Below are positions 25,765-32,914 of a stretch of 49,276 nucleotides of DNA, piece after piece (the stretch's first letter is position 1; the number at the start of each line of letters is the position of its first letter). A model generated the notes under the pieces. It was not told where the DNA came from. It did not search any database and worked only from the letters and a program-made list of their open reading frames with translations. Position numbers and translations under genes: made by a program. This stretch comes from an uncultured Eubacterium sp. (GTDB lineage Bacteria > Bacillota > Clostridia > Oscillospirales > Acutalibacteraceae), in the NCBI RefSeq assembly GCF_945980375.1, contig NZ_CAMFQO010000009.1:1-49276 (forward strand), read 5' to 3'.

Positions 25765-27165
25765 ATGAAAAAAATAAATATAAAAAGAATTATAGCCTCC
25801 GGCTTATCATTGCTGACAATGGCCACCTGCCTCTCTGCAGGCAGCGTGGCATATGCCGAAGATTTGGTTGCTATTAACGAAACTAATTTTGCCGACAAGA
25901 ATTTTCGTACCATTCTTTCCCAGGTGTACGACAAGGATTCAAACGGCTATCTCAGCACAGCCGAAATTGAAAGTGTTACGGTTATGTCGCTTTCAGGTTA
26001 TCTTGGGGAATACTGCGGCGAGGGTGCAACCATCGAAAGCATGAGTGGTATTGAAAAATTCACTAACCTTGAAAAGCTTTACTGTGCGTCTGTCGGATTG
26101 CAAACACTTGATGTCAGCAGCAACACTGCACTTACACAGCTTACCTGTATGGGTAACGCAATGCAGTCGCTCACCCTTGGCTCACTGCCTAATCTTACAA
26201 GGCTTAACTGCTCTGATAATGAGCTTACAAGCCTTGATGTTACAGGCTGTACGGAGCTTCAGGTTTTGCAGGCAAATGTAAATAAGCTTACAAGCATTGA
26301 TGTTTCAAAAAACACCAAGCTCACACTTCTTTATGTTTACCAAAACGAGCTGACATCTCTCAACACCGCATATAATTTATCGCTTAACGATTTGCGTTGC
26401 TCAAGCAATCATATTGCAGAGCTTGACCTTAGCACAAATACTTCTCTTGCCAATATTTCAACCGAGTTTATCGGCAACCAGTGGATTGACCTCAATGCAA
26501 GCGTTATCAGCAATCAAATCCGTATTTACAAAACCTTCCGTGATTTTACAAAGATTGTTTCCACCACTCTTGATAAGATTGTGGAAACCGAGGAGGGCGA
26601 GGAAAATGTCGTTGCCTATACCGGTGGCTACTTTGTTGCAGACGAGCTTAGTGCAATTTCGGGCAAGCTGATAACCTCTAACCAAGAGGTTAAGGACGGA
26701 TTTGTTTATAAGTACAATGTAAACAATTCAAATTGCGACTTGATGACCGTTAATGCTGTTGTTGCAAGAAGTATGTATCAGGTTAATTTCTATCTTGATG
26801 AAAGCAAAACAACAAGGATTGATTATAAGCTTGTAGAATCGGGCAAGAGTGCCGCTTACCCAACCGTACCGGCTGCACCAACCTGCAAGCGCTTTGTTTC
26901 CTGGTCGGCTGATTGCTCGGCTGTAAACTCCGATATGGAGGTTTACATCATCTGGGCAGATGATCACGATATGATTAAAAATCTTGACAGCGTAACCGGC
27001 GAGATTGATGTTGAGTGTACAAAGTGCAACACAAGAACTTTGCATTTCAATTTTATGGATACATATAATTTGAAGCAGGGCGACGAAGGCTTTAACGCAG
27101 AGGCAGACCTCAACGGTGACGGCGTGGTAAACGCAAAGGATTACGCAATTATCCTTAAATATTAA
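25765..27165 (+). CDS. Secreted leucine-rich-repeat protein with dockerin-like C-terminus
   Basis: This 466-residue exported protein has a signal peptide (IIASGLSLLTMATCLSAG, cleavage near AYA). An EF-hand-like segment DKDSNGYLSTAEIESV lies near residues 54-69. About seven LRRs follow (about 95-230), of the type LTSLDVSKNTKLTLLYV, with LxCxxN cysteines. A region similar to the Listeria-Bacteroides repeat is next (about 330-395, YQVNFYLDESKTTRIDYKL). The chain ends with ADLNGDGVVNAKDYAIILKY, a single calcium-binding dockerin-type segment; classical dockerins have two. It may bind a cohesin or simply calcium. It follows the giant repeat protein by 20 nt (AGAGG as ribosome binding site), so the two are probably one surface operon. 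It is closed by the repeat-associated terminator at 27327-27360. Confidence 0.85.
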   Translation: MKKINIKRIIASGLSLLTMATCLSAGSVAYAEDLVAINETNFADKNFRTILSQVYDKDSNGYLSTAEIESVTVMSLSGYLGEYCGEGATIESMSGIEKFTNLEKLYCASVGLQTLDVSSNTALTQLTCMGNAMQSLTLGSLPNLTRLNCSDNELTSLDVTGCTELQVLQANVNKLTSIDVSKNTKLTLLYVYQNELTSLNTAYNLSLNDLRCSSNHIAELDLSTNTSLANISTEFIGNQWIDLNASVISNQIRIYKTFRDFTKIVSTTLDKIVETEEGEENVVAYTGGYFVADELSAISGKLITSNQEVKDGFVYKYNVNNSNCDLMTVNAVVARSMYQVNFYLDESKTTRIDYKLVESGKSAAYPTVPAAPTCKRFVSWSADCSAVNSDMEVYIIWADDHDMIKNLDSVTGEIDVECTKCNTRTLHFNFMDTYNLKQGDEGFNAEADLNGDGVVNAKDYAIILKY

Positions 27166-27184
27166 ACATATTTCTGTTTCCCCT

Positions 27185-27360
27185 TGCTTGCCTCCCCTTG
27201 TTGTAAGGGGTGCGGGTCTCCGGTGGAGACCTCTGCACGAAAGTGCAGAAGCACCGACCGAGCCGGGAGGCGAGACGCTGTTGTGCGAAGCACTCGGAGG
27301 GGATAAAAAACCAATACACACAAAACAAAAAAGATTGAACATCGCGTTCAATCTTTTTTT
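27185..27360 (+). repeat. Dispersed intergenic repeat, copy D (long form)
   Basis: CCTCCCCTTGTTGTAAGGGG opens the copy. Further small palindromes follow: GGTCTCCGGTGGAGACC, CTCTGCACGAAAGTGCAGAA and a GCCGGGAGGC region. Then GGAGGGGATAAAAAA and the terminator hairpin. Compared with copies B and C, about 80 nt of extra stem-loops sit in the middle. It occupies nearly the whole gap between converging genes. Confidence 0.8.
27327..27360. terminator. Bidirectional terminator (copy D)
   Basis: AAAAAAGATTGAAC (27327-27340), loop ATCGC, GTTCAATCTTTTTT (27346-27359) is a perfect stem with T tracts on both strands, between the LRR gene and the oppositely oriented PHP gene. Confidence 0.88.
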
Positions 27361-27374
27361 GTTTATCCTATTAT

Positions 27375-28271
27375 TTATGCTTTATCTTGAGCCTGTGCCT
27401 GAGCCTCTGCCTTTTTTGCCGCTCTGCGAGCCGCGCTCTTTTTGCGGGATTTGTAGCTCATTAGTTTGTCGAGGTGCTCCTGCGGTGTGCAGTACGAGCC
27501 GACGGTAACGGATTGTCTGCCGTAAATTCCGTGGAAATCAGAGCCTCCTGTTTGCAAAAGCTTTTTCTTTTTGCAAAGTGCCGCAAGCTGCTCTGTCAGC
27601 TCATCGCTGTTTTCGGGCGACCAAACCTCAACACCGTCAAGTCCAAGCTCAACGTATTCTTCAATTTCCTCCTGATTGCCGAATTTACCCGGATGAGCAA
27701 GAATTGCTATACCTCCTGCACCGTGAATTTCGTCAATAACCTCTTTAACAGTTGGATATTTTGTAGGAGCAAGAACATTTTGTTCACTGCCTGTATCAAA
27801 AAGTCGGTAGTATAAATCACCAAAAATTTTGTCCGTATATCCTGCGTCCATAAGCGAATGCATAATGTGTTGCTTGTAAAGGTTTGTAGAGCCGCTTGCA
27901 TGGTTGATGATAAACTCGCTTGTAATAGGAAATCTTGCCGCAACCTTAAGCATCATAATCTGTCCTGCGCGCTTGCGTGCAACAGATATTTTTTTGCAAA
28001 TTCGCTCAAGTCTGTCAGGAGCGTCTGCAAGATAAGAAATGATATGAACCTTTTTGCCTGCAATTTCATCAAATGCACTAATCTCTACACCGGGCACAAT
28101 GTTGATGCCGTATCTTTTGCCGATTACCTGACCTCTGACAACGCCTGCCAAGCAGTCGTGGTCGGTAATCGCCAAGGTGTCAATGCCGCTTTTCTGTGCT
28201 ATAACGATAAGGTCTTCAATGCCTACCGAGCCATCGCTCAGCTTTGTGTGGCAATGTAAATCCGCCGCCAT
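27375..28271 (-). CDS. PHP-domain phosphoesterase
   Basis: This 298-residue PHP-superfamily hydrolase is of the YciV/TrpH type, whose studied members remove phosphate from 3',5'-nucleoside bisphosphates or trim RNA ends. Metal-binding motifs are all there: DLHCHTKLSDGS, ITDHDC, VPGVEISA, ILAHPGKF and GGSDFHG. The start is placed at 28271 because AAAGGGGAT lies just upstream; an earlier TTG lies upstream of that site. The C-terminus (about 275-298) is a low-complexity Ala/Lys/Gln tail (KKSAARRAAKKAEAQAQAQ), which is unusual for the family. It has its own promoter and ends at the bidirectional terminator shared with the LRR gene. Confidence 0.88.
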   Translation of the reverse strand: MAADLHCHTKLSDGSVGIEDLIVIAQKSGIDTLAITDHDCLAGVVRGQVIGKRYGINIVPGVEISAFDEIAGKKVHIISYLADAPDRLERICKKISVARKRAGQIMMLKVAARFPITSEFIINHASGSTNLYKQHIMHSLMDAGYTDKIFGDLYYRLFDTGSEQNVLAPTKYPTVKEVIDEIHGAGGIAILAHPGKFGNQEEIEEYVELGLDGVEVWSPENSDELTEQLAALCKKKKLLQTGGSDFHGIYGRQSVTVGSYCTPQEHLDKLMSYKSRKKSAARRAAKKAEAQAQAQDKA

Positions 28272-28325
28272 TTTACTATCCCCTTTCAATTTTTTTTGGA
28301 AAAAGTTTGCTATTAACCTATTTAT

Positions 28326-28354
28326 ACTATAACATAAAAATTCTCGGTTTTCAA
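28326..28354 (-). promoter_or_regulatory. Sigma-A promoter of the PHP gene
   Basis: On the minus strand, TTGAAA (28349-28354), a 17-nt spacer and TATAGT (28326-28331) lie about 55 nt before the chosen start codon. Confidence 0.65.
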
Positions 28355-28381
28355 CAAAAAATCAGTAAAAATTTGTTATTA

Positions 28382-28927
28382 TTAACTAAACTTTATCAGT
28401 TTTCTTGCAAGGGTGCTGACAGGCAGACCTACAACGTTAAAATAGTCGCCTGTTATGCTCTCAACAAGCAACGAGCCATAGCCCTGAATACCGTAAGCGC
28501 CTGCCTTGTCCATAGGCTCACCCGTTGCAATGTAACGCTCAATTTCGTCATCTGTCAGGTCGAAAAATTTAACCCTTGTTTCAACCGCGAAGGATGTCGA
28601 TTTTTCTGCATTTGCAATGGTAACGCCGGTAAAAACGCTGTGCTCCCTGCCTGAAAGAAAGCGAAGCATCTGCCTTGCCTCCTCGGTGGTTTTCGGCTTG
28701 CCGAGGATTTTGCCGTCAAGTGCAACAACCGTGTCTGCACCTATAACAATATCATCACCGTTTGCAAACGGCTGTGCCTTGATGTTGGACAGATAAAGCA
28801 CGGCGTCACTTGGTGATATTCCGTCGGGCAGAGCTTCGTCAACATCGCTCACCCTTATTTCAAATTCTGTTGTAATGTATTTCAAAAGCTCCTGTCGTCT
28901 GGGGCTTTGTGATGCAAGAATTATCAT
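28382..28927 (-). CDS. maf: Maf-family nucleoside triphosphate pyrophosphatase
   Basis: Maf proteins hydrolyse non-canonical or surplus NTPs/dNTPs (dTTP, UTP, modified bases) to monophosphates and are linked to septum formation. The 181-residue protein has ILASQSPRRQELL, GADTVVALDGKILGKPK and the C-terminal AGAYGIQGYGSLLVE and GDYFNVVGLPV motifs, which match the YhdE-type dTTP/UTP group. The start is placed at the ATG at 28927, 9 nt after GGGGAG; the earlier TTG touches the ribosome binding site. That site lies in the end of the U32 gene and the ATG begins one base after its stop, so translation is probably coupled. Confidence 0.93.
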   Translation of the reverse strand: MIILASQSPRRQELLKYITTEFEIRVSDVDEALPDGISPSDAVLYLSNIKAQPFANGDDIVIGADTVVALDGKILGKPKTTEEARQMLRFLSGREHSVFTGVTIANAEKSTSFAVETRVKFFDLTDDEIERYIATGEPMDKAGAYGIQGYGSLLVESITGDYFNVVGLPVSTLARKLIKFS

Positions 28928-28928
28928 T

Positions 28929-30926
28929 TTATTCAACTCCCCTGTATGTCAGTCCTCTTGTGTATTTGCCCTCATAAGCACTGCCGGTTTTGAACATATC
29001 AATTATTTTTTCAACCTGTGCCTTGCTTTCGTCGGTAAAATACAGGTGAATAAAATCGGTGTGTATCTCATCCTGCCTGTCACCCATATAAATAGGCACG
29101 GGGTTAAGGATTTCTACACAAGGGTATTTGTTACATTTTACGGCAAATTCAAATCCCTTTCTGTCCGTTAGCCTTCCTGTACATTCGGCACAGCCAAGAT
29201 GATTTTTAATCGGGCAGTTGCGCGTAAGCATTAACGGTAAATATCCGTATCCGACGACTCCCGTGTCGTCGGCTTTTATTTTGTTTGCCTGCTCAAGAGT
29301 CGCCTCAAATGATATAATAGGCGAGTTAAAAAGCACTGCGCTTTCACTGTTAAATATGTTCAATCCAAAGTCGCCGTATACACCAAATCCCAATTTTTCT
29401 GCGAGGGCATATGCTCCAAGGTTAGAGCAAAGAGCTTTTTTTACACCGATTTTCCTTAGATGCTCCAGCCTTTTTGTCAGCTCCTGCTCCATACCAAAAA
29501 GCCCTCTCGGTATTTCGACTCCTGCACGGTTGTCCACAAAATCCTCGTCACTGCTCCAAACAGGAATAAATATTCGCTTAAACGGGTGCCTGTCGGGTAT
29601 AGCCTCGGGGTGCAAAAATCTTGCCGTTAGATACGGAGTACAGTCCTTTTGAACAATCCTTTTAGCCCTGTACGGCATTTGCACAAAAGGCTCAATATCT
29701 GTTTGATTTAACTTTTCGGCAACCTCTCTGCGCATTGCGTTTATTACACTTGCAGGCAAAATCAATCCGTCGTCAAGGTCAATTTTTATACTGTTTAGGT
29801 AAAACTGCGTGTTGCCGAATTTTGCAAGCCTTGCCCTGACCGAGTCCTCCGTCATAGCCTTGTTGATGGCTTTTTCGGGCACTTCACCTGTTGCGGTTGC
29901 GGTTTTGCCCAAGGCTCTTGCCGTCAGCACTGCCCTACACCCTGCCTTGCATACAAATTCAAGGTCAATCGGCACCAACGGATTTTCGTTGTCGTACAGA
30001 TGTGACAGCTCCTTCAAAACATCCTTTGCCGCCACAACATCCTCTTTTTGACGGGTGCCAAACATATTTTCTCTTTTGCCGGTAAGGTAGCCGTCGGTAA
30101 ATCCCGTTCGGCTGAACACAGACCTTAGAGTGCTTTCGTCGGCAGAGGAATATTCACCGCTGATTGCCTTTTTGCAGGAGGTGACCGCCGCCGCAACATA
30201 TTCGGGGCGCTTCATTCTGCCTTCAATCTTTAGGCTGACAATGCCGTTGTCTGCAATCTCGTCAATGTGCCTGATAAGGCTTAAATCCTTTAGTGACAAA
30301 TCACAGCTTCCACTTGCATCCGCGCTGAAGCCAAGACGGCACGGCTGCTTGCACAGTCCTCGGTTTCCGCTTTTTGAGCCGAGCATTGCCGACATATAGC
30401 ATTGTCCGCTTACGCACATACAAAGCGCTCCGTGCACAAAAAGCTCAAGCTCCATATCGGTAGCATTGCGGATTTCCTTTATTTCTTCAAGGCTCATCTC
30501 TCGCGGAATAACTGCACGCACAAAGCCCATTTTTTCAAGCGCCTTAAAGCCCTCGGGAGAGTTGACACTGCATTGTGTTGACGCGTGCAATTTTGCAGTA
30601 GGAAAGTGAGTGCGTATGATTTTTGCAAGACCCAAATCCTGCACAATAAATGCGTCAACCCCAAGCGACAATGATGCCTGAACTGTTTTGTACGCAAGCT
30701 CAAGCTCGCTGTCCGCCACAAGAATGTTGAGCGCAAGGTACACCTTAACCCCTCTTGCGTGGCAGTACTGCACAGCCTGCTTTAATTCTTCAAATGTAAA
30801 GTTTGATGCACCTCTGCGGGCATTGATTCCCTTTGTGCCGAGATAAACTGCGTTTGCCCCGCATCTAACGGCGGCAACAAGGCTTTCCATACTGCCGGCA
30901 GGTGCCAAAATTTCTATGCTTTTCAT
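28929..30926 (-). CDS. U32-family peptidase/RlhA-like protein with DUF3656 region
   Basis: This 665-residue protein is of the YhbU/RlhA-type U32 family. The N-terminal TIM-barrel half (ILAPAGSMESLVAAVRCGAN, VYLGTKGINARRGA, HASTQCSVNS) leads to the cysteine signature HGALCMCVSGQCYMSAML with SGNRGLCKQPCR, a probable iron-sulfur site. The C-terminal half corresponds to the DUF3656 extension, with a further cysteine set CPIKNHLGCAECTG near 590. E. coli RlhA hydroxylates 23S rRNA; other members are called collagenase-like peptidases, so the exact role is uncertain. It lies between zapA (50 nt upstream) and maf (coupled), a common clostridial arrangement. Confidence 0.9.
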   Translation of the reverse strand: MKSIEILAPAGSMESLVAAVRCGANAVYLGTKGINARRGASNFTFEELKQAVQYCHARGVKVYLALNILVADSELELAYKTVQASLSLGVDAFIVQDLGLAKIIRTHFPTAKLHASTQCSVNSPEGFKALEKMGFVRAVIPREMSLEEIKEIRNATDMELELFVHGALCMCVSGQCYMSAMLGSKSGNRGLCKQPCRLGFSADASGSCDLSLKDLSLIRHIDEIADNGIVSLKIEGRMKRPEYVAAAVTSCKKAISGEYSSADESTLRSVFSRTGFTDGYLTGKRENMFGTRQKEDVVAAKDVLKELSHLYDNENPLVPIDLEFVCKAGCRAVLTARALGKTATATGEVPEKAINKAMTEDSVRARLAKFGNTQFYLNSIKIDLDDGLILPASVINAMRREVAEKLNQTDIEPFVQMPYRAKRIVQKDCTPYLTARFLHPEAIPDRHPFKRIFIPVWSSDEDFVDNRAGVEIPRGLFGMEQELTKRLEHLRKIGVKKALCSNLGAYALAEKLGFGVYGDFGLNIFNSESAVLFNSPIISFEATLEQANKIKADDTGVVGYGYLPLMLTRNCPIKNHLGCAECTGRLTDRKGFEFAVKCNKYPCVEILNPVPIYMGDRQDEIHTDFIHLYFTDESKAQVEKIIDMFKTGSAYEGKYTRGLTYRGVE

Positions 30927-30976
30927 ACGTTACCTAAAAAAATAATGGGCACAAATTGCCTGTGCCCATTGAAATA

Positions 30977-31327
30977 TTATTTGCCTGCAATTTGATTTCT
31001 TAAAGAGGAAAGCTCTCTGTTGAGCCTTTCAATTTCCCGTCTTGCAACGTCTACCTCAAGCTTTGCTCTTGCAGCGTCCTCAATGTAGTCCTTAATCTGT
31101 ACGCGAAGATTAACCGCCTCGCTGTTTGCCTTTTTGCAGGCATCTGCTTGGTCAAGGGCAACAAGCACGGCACATTGTGTTTGCGAAAGATTTGGCGACT
31201 CGTTGGAGATATCGTGCATTTCCTTGTTAATGAGCTCACCGAGCTGTTCTACATATTCCGGGTCATCCTCAGTTAAGATAGTGTATGAGTTGCCGTAAAT
31301 TTTAAGCGATACTCTGTTTTTTTCCAT
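30977..31327 (-). CDS. zapA: Cell division protein ZapA
   Basis: ZapA binds FtsZ and promotes bundling at the division ring. The 116-residue protein has the N-terminal beta domain KNRVSLKIYGNSYTILTEDD and YVEQLGELINKEM typical of the family, then a long helix (about 65-113) rich in charged heptads that would form the dimer coiled coil. Its length is normal. A strong sigma-A promoter and an unusually structured leader of about 105 nt precede it. Downstream are the U32 and maf genes, so division, tRNA/rRNA modification-type and nucleotide-cleaning genes share one transcript. Confidence 0.92.
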   Translation of the reverse strand: MEKNRVSLKIYGNSYTILTEDDPEYVEQLGELINKEMHDISNESPNLSQTQCAVLVALDQADACKKANSEAVNLRVQIKDYIEDAARAKLEVDVARREIERLNRELSSLRNQIAGK

Positions 31328-31346
31328 ATCAGTTTTACAGTCCTTT

Positions 31347-31433
31347 CGGCTACATAATTGCCAAGCTCCCTAACACCGTTATCGTAGCCTGACAAGGCGT
31401 GTGGCAGGAGCTTTGATGTCAATACCGACTATA
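31347..31433 (-). ncRNA. Structured 5' leader upstream of zapA, unknown class
   Basis: The predicted zapA leader folds into one long, interrupted hairpin. On the minus strand CGG, ATTG and AAGCTCCT (31427 down to about 31406) pair with AGGGAGCTT, CAAT and CCG (down to 31347). Inner segments CCACACGCC and GGTGTTAGG add further pairs around a loop of about 18 nt. The helices come in matching order, which is more than expected for an ordinary leader. I do not recognise a riboswitch or a protein-binding leader family. It could be a regulatory leader or a short independent RNA. Confidence 0.45.
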
Positions 31434-31439
31434 TAGTAC

Positions 31440-31468
31440 AGTATAACAACTTAATTTATTATTGTCAA
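31440..31468 (-). promoter_or_regulatory. Sigma-A promoter of zapA
   Basis: On the minus strand a perfect TTGACA (31463-31468), a 17-nt spacer and TATACT (31440-31445). The predicted start is near 31433, about 105 nt before the zapA ATG. The 313-nt gap 31328-31640 therefore holds this leader and promoter plus the divergent aro promoter. Confidence 0.8.
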
Positions 31469-31562
31469 TTAATTGTCTTGTATAATTGTGTAAAATTATT
31501 TGTGATGTCGTAGAACAGCGACGGTTTTAAGTTAAAATTGGAAAAATAATACCGTCAAAAAG

Positions 31563-31591
31563 TTGACTATTCAAAAAAATGATGATAATAT
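31563..31591 (+). promoter_or_regulatory. Sigma-A promoter of the DAHP synthase gene
   Basis: TTGACT (31563-31568), a 17-nt spacer and TAATAT (31586-31591). The leader is about 43 nt with GAGAGG before the ATG; no T-box or attenuator is visible. Confidence 0.7.
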
Positions 31592-31640
31592 ATAAAATTA
31601 GTGATGATTAATTTGACAACAAACTATGAGAGGTAAAATT

Positions 31641-32681
31641 ATGGACAATATGAAAAACACAACCTTCATAAGAAAATTGCCTGTACCAAAGGAGATTAAG
31701 GCACAGTATCCTTTGTCCGAGCAGGCTGTCGCAAAGAAGGAAGCAAGAGATAAGGAAATAGAGGCGGTATTTAAGGGCGAAAGCAATAAGCTTGTTCTTG
31801 TAATCGGTCCCTGCTCTGCGGACAAGCCGGAGCCGGTGCTTGATTACATTCACAGACTTGCAGATGTTCAAAAAGAGGTGGACGACAAAATTCTCATTAT
31901 TCCGAGAATTTATACAGGCAAGCCTCGTACAACAGGCGCAGGCTACAAGGGTATGCTCCATCAGCCAAACCCAGAAAAGAAGCCTGATATGCTTGAGGGC
32001 ATTATCGAGGTAAGAAATTTGCACAAGGACGCTATTGAGCAAACCGGTCTTACCTGTGCGGACGAAATGCTTTATCCCGAAAATCACAGATATTTGTCTG
32101 ACCTGCTGTCCTATGTTGCGGTAGGTGCAAGAAGCGTAGAAAATCAGGAGCACAGACTTGTGTCATCTGCTCTTAATATCCCTGTCGGCATGAAAAATCC
32201 TACATCGGGCGACATCTCCGTAATGCTTAATGCAATCAAGGCCGCACAGTCGGGACATATGTTCCTGTACAGAGGCTGGGAGGTTGAGTCAAAGGGTAAC
32301 GATATGGCTCACGTTATTCTTCGTGGCAGCGTGGACAAGCACGGCATTAATCACGTTAACTATCATTATGAGGATTTGATGAACCTTTGCTCACAGTATT
32401 GCGAGGGCGGATTCAAAAATCCTTCCGTTATCATTGATACAAATCACTCTAATTCGGGCAAAAAATATCTTGAGCAAATTCGTATTGCCAACGAGGTTCT
32501 TCATTCTATGCGTCACAGCGACGACATCAAGAAGATGGTTAAAGGCTTTATGATTGAATCATACATAGAGGATGGCTGTCAGAGCGTTGAAGAGGGCGTT
32601 TACGGCAAGTCAATCACAGACCCTTGTCTCGGCTGGGAAAAGACAAAGAGCCTTATTTACACTATTGCAGAACAGCTTTAA
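31641..32681 (+). CDS. 3-Deoxy-7-phosphoheptulonate (DAHP) synthase, class I
   Basis: The enzyme joins phosphoenolpyruvate and erythrose 4-phosphate, the first step of the shikimate pathway. The 346-residue protein is of the AroF/G/H type: IGPCSADKPEPVLDY, GKPRTTGAGYKG, the PEP-binding GARSVENQEHR, GMKNPTSGD and a C-terminal metal region with ILRGS and DTNHSNSGK. No chorismate-mutase or ACT domain is fused. The ATG at 31641 is chosen because GAGAGG lies 7 nt upstream. It has its own promoter and terminator, so it is monocistronic. Which aromatic amino acid inhibits it cannot be read from the sequence. Confidence 0.95.
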   Translation: MDNMKNTTFIRKLPVPKEIKAQYPLSEQAVAKKEARDKEIEAVFKGESNKLVLVIGPCSADKPEPVLDYIHRLADVQKEVDDKILIIPRIYTGKPRTTGAGYKGMLHQPNPEKKPDMLEGIIEVRNLHKDAIEQTGLTCADEMLYPENHRYLSDLLSYVAVGARSVENQEHRLVSSALNIPVGMKNPTSGDISVMLNAIKAAQSGHMFLYRGWEVESKGNDMAHVILRGSVDKHGINHVNYHYEDLMNLCSQYCEGGFKNPSVIIDTNHSNSGKKYLEQIRIANEVLHSMRHSDDIKKMVKGFMIESYIEDGCQSVEEGVYGKSITDPCLGWEKTKSLIYTIAEQL

Positions 32682-32692
32682 TGACAATATTT

Positions 32693-32732
32693 CGCAGGAG
32701 CACGGTGCTTTGTGCCCCTGCGTTTTATTTTT
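32693..32732 (+). terminator. Rho-independent terminator of the DAHP synthase gene
   Basis: CGCAGG and GCAC (32693-32703) pair with GTGC and CCTGCG (32712-32722), followed by TTTTATTTTTTG. It begins 11 nt past the stop codon. Confidence 0.82.
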
Positions 32733-32818
32733 TGTTGAAAATGTTTATGTATGATTACCATTTTGATTTTGGTTTTCAGCGGGCTTTTTGGTATAAAAAG
32801 AGAATTTTTCCGCAAAAG

Positions 32819-32836
32819 TTGTTAAATTATTGACAA
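32819..32836. promoter_or_regulatory. Predicted Rex operator upstream of the dehydrogenase gene
   Basis: TTGTTAAATTATTGACAA differs at one base from the clostridial Rex consensus TTGTTAANNNNTTAACAA. Its right half overlaps the -35 box of the dehydrogenase promoter, so bound Rex would block RNA polymerase when NADH is low. Rex is a repressor that leaves DNA when the NADH/NAD+ ratio rises. Confidence 0.75.
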
Positions 32837-32858
32837 TTAAACACCGATAATATAAAAT
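32830..32858 (+). promoter_or_regulatory. Sigma-A promoter of the lactate/malate dehydrogenase gene
   Basis: TTGACA (32830-32835), a 17-nt spacer and TAAAAT (32853-32858), with GGAAGG before the ATG. The -35 box is part of the predicted Rex site. Confidence 0.7.
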
Positions 32859-32914
32859 AATTTCAAATTTGATTGTCTATTATTTAACAAACTTGTTGGA
32901 AGGTAGTGATATTT

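Noticed and set aside
31328-31440. 6S RNA next to zapA
   Set aside because: The E. coli 6S gene neighbours zapA, but here the segment is only about 105 nt, within a leader that runs into the coding sequence, and lacks the long closing stem and central bubble of a ~180-nt 6S RNA.
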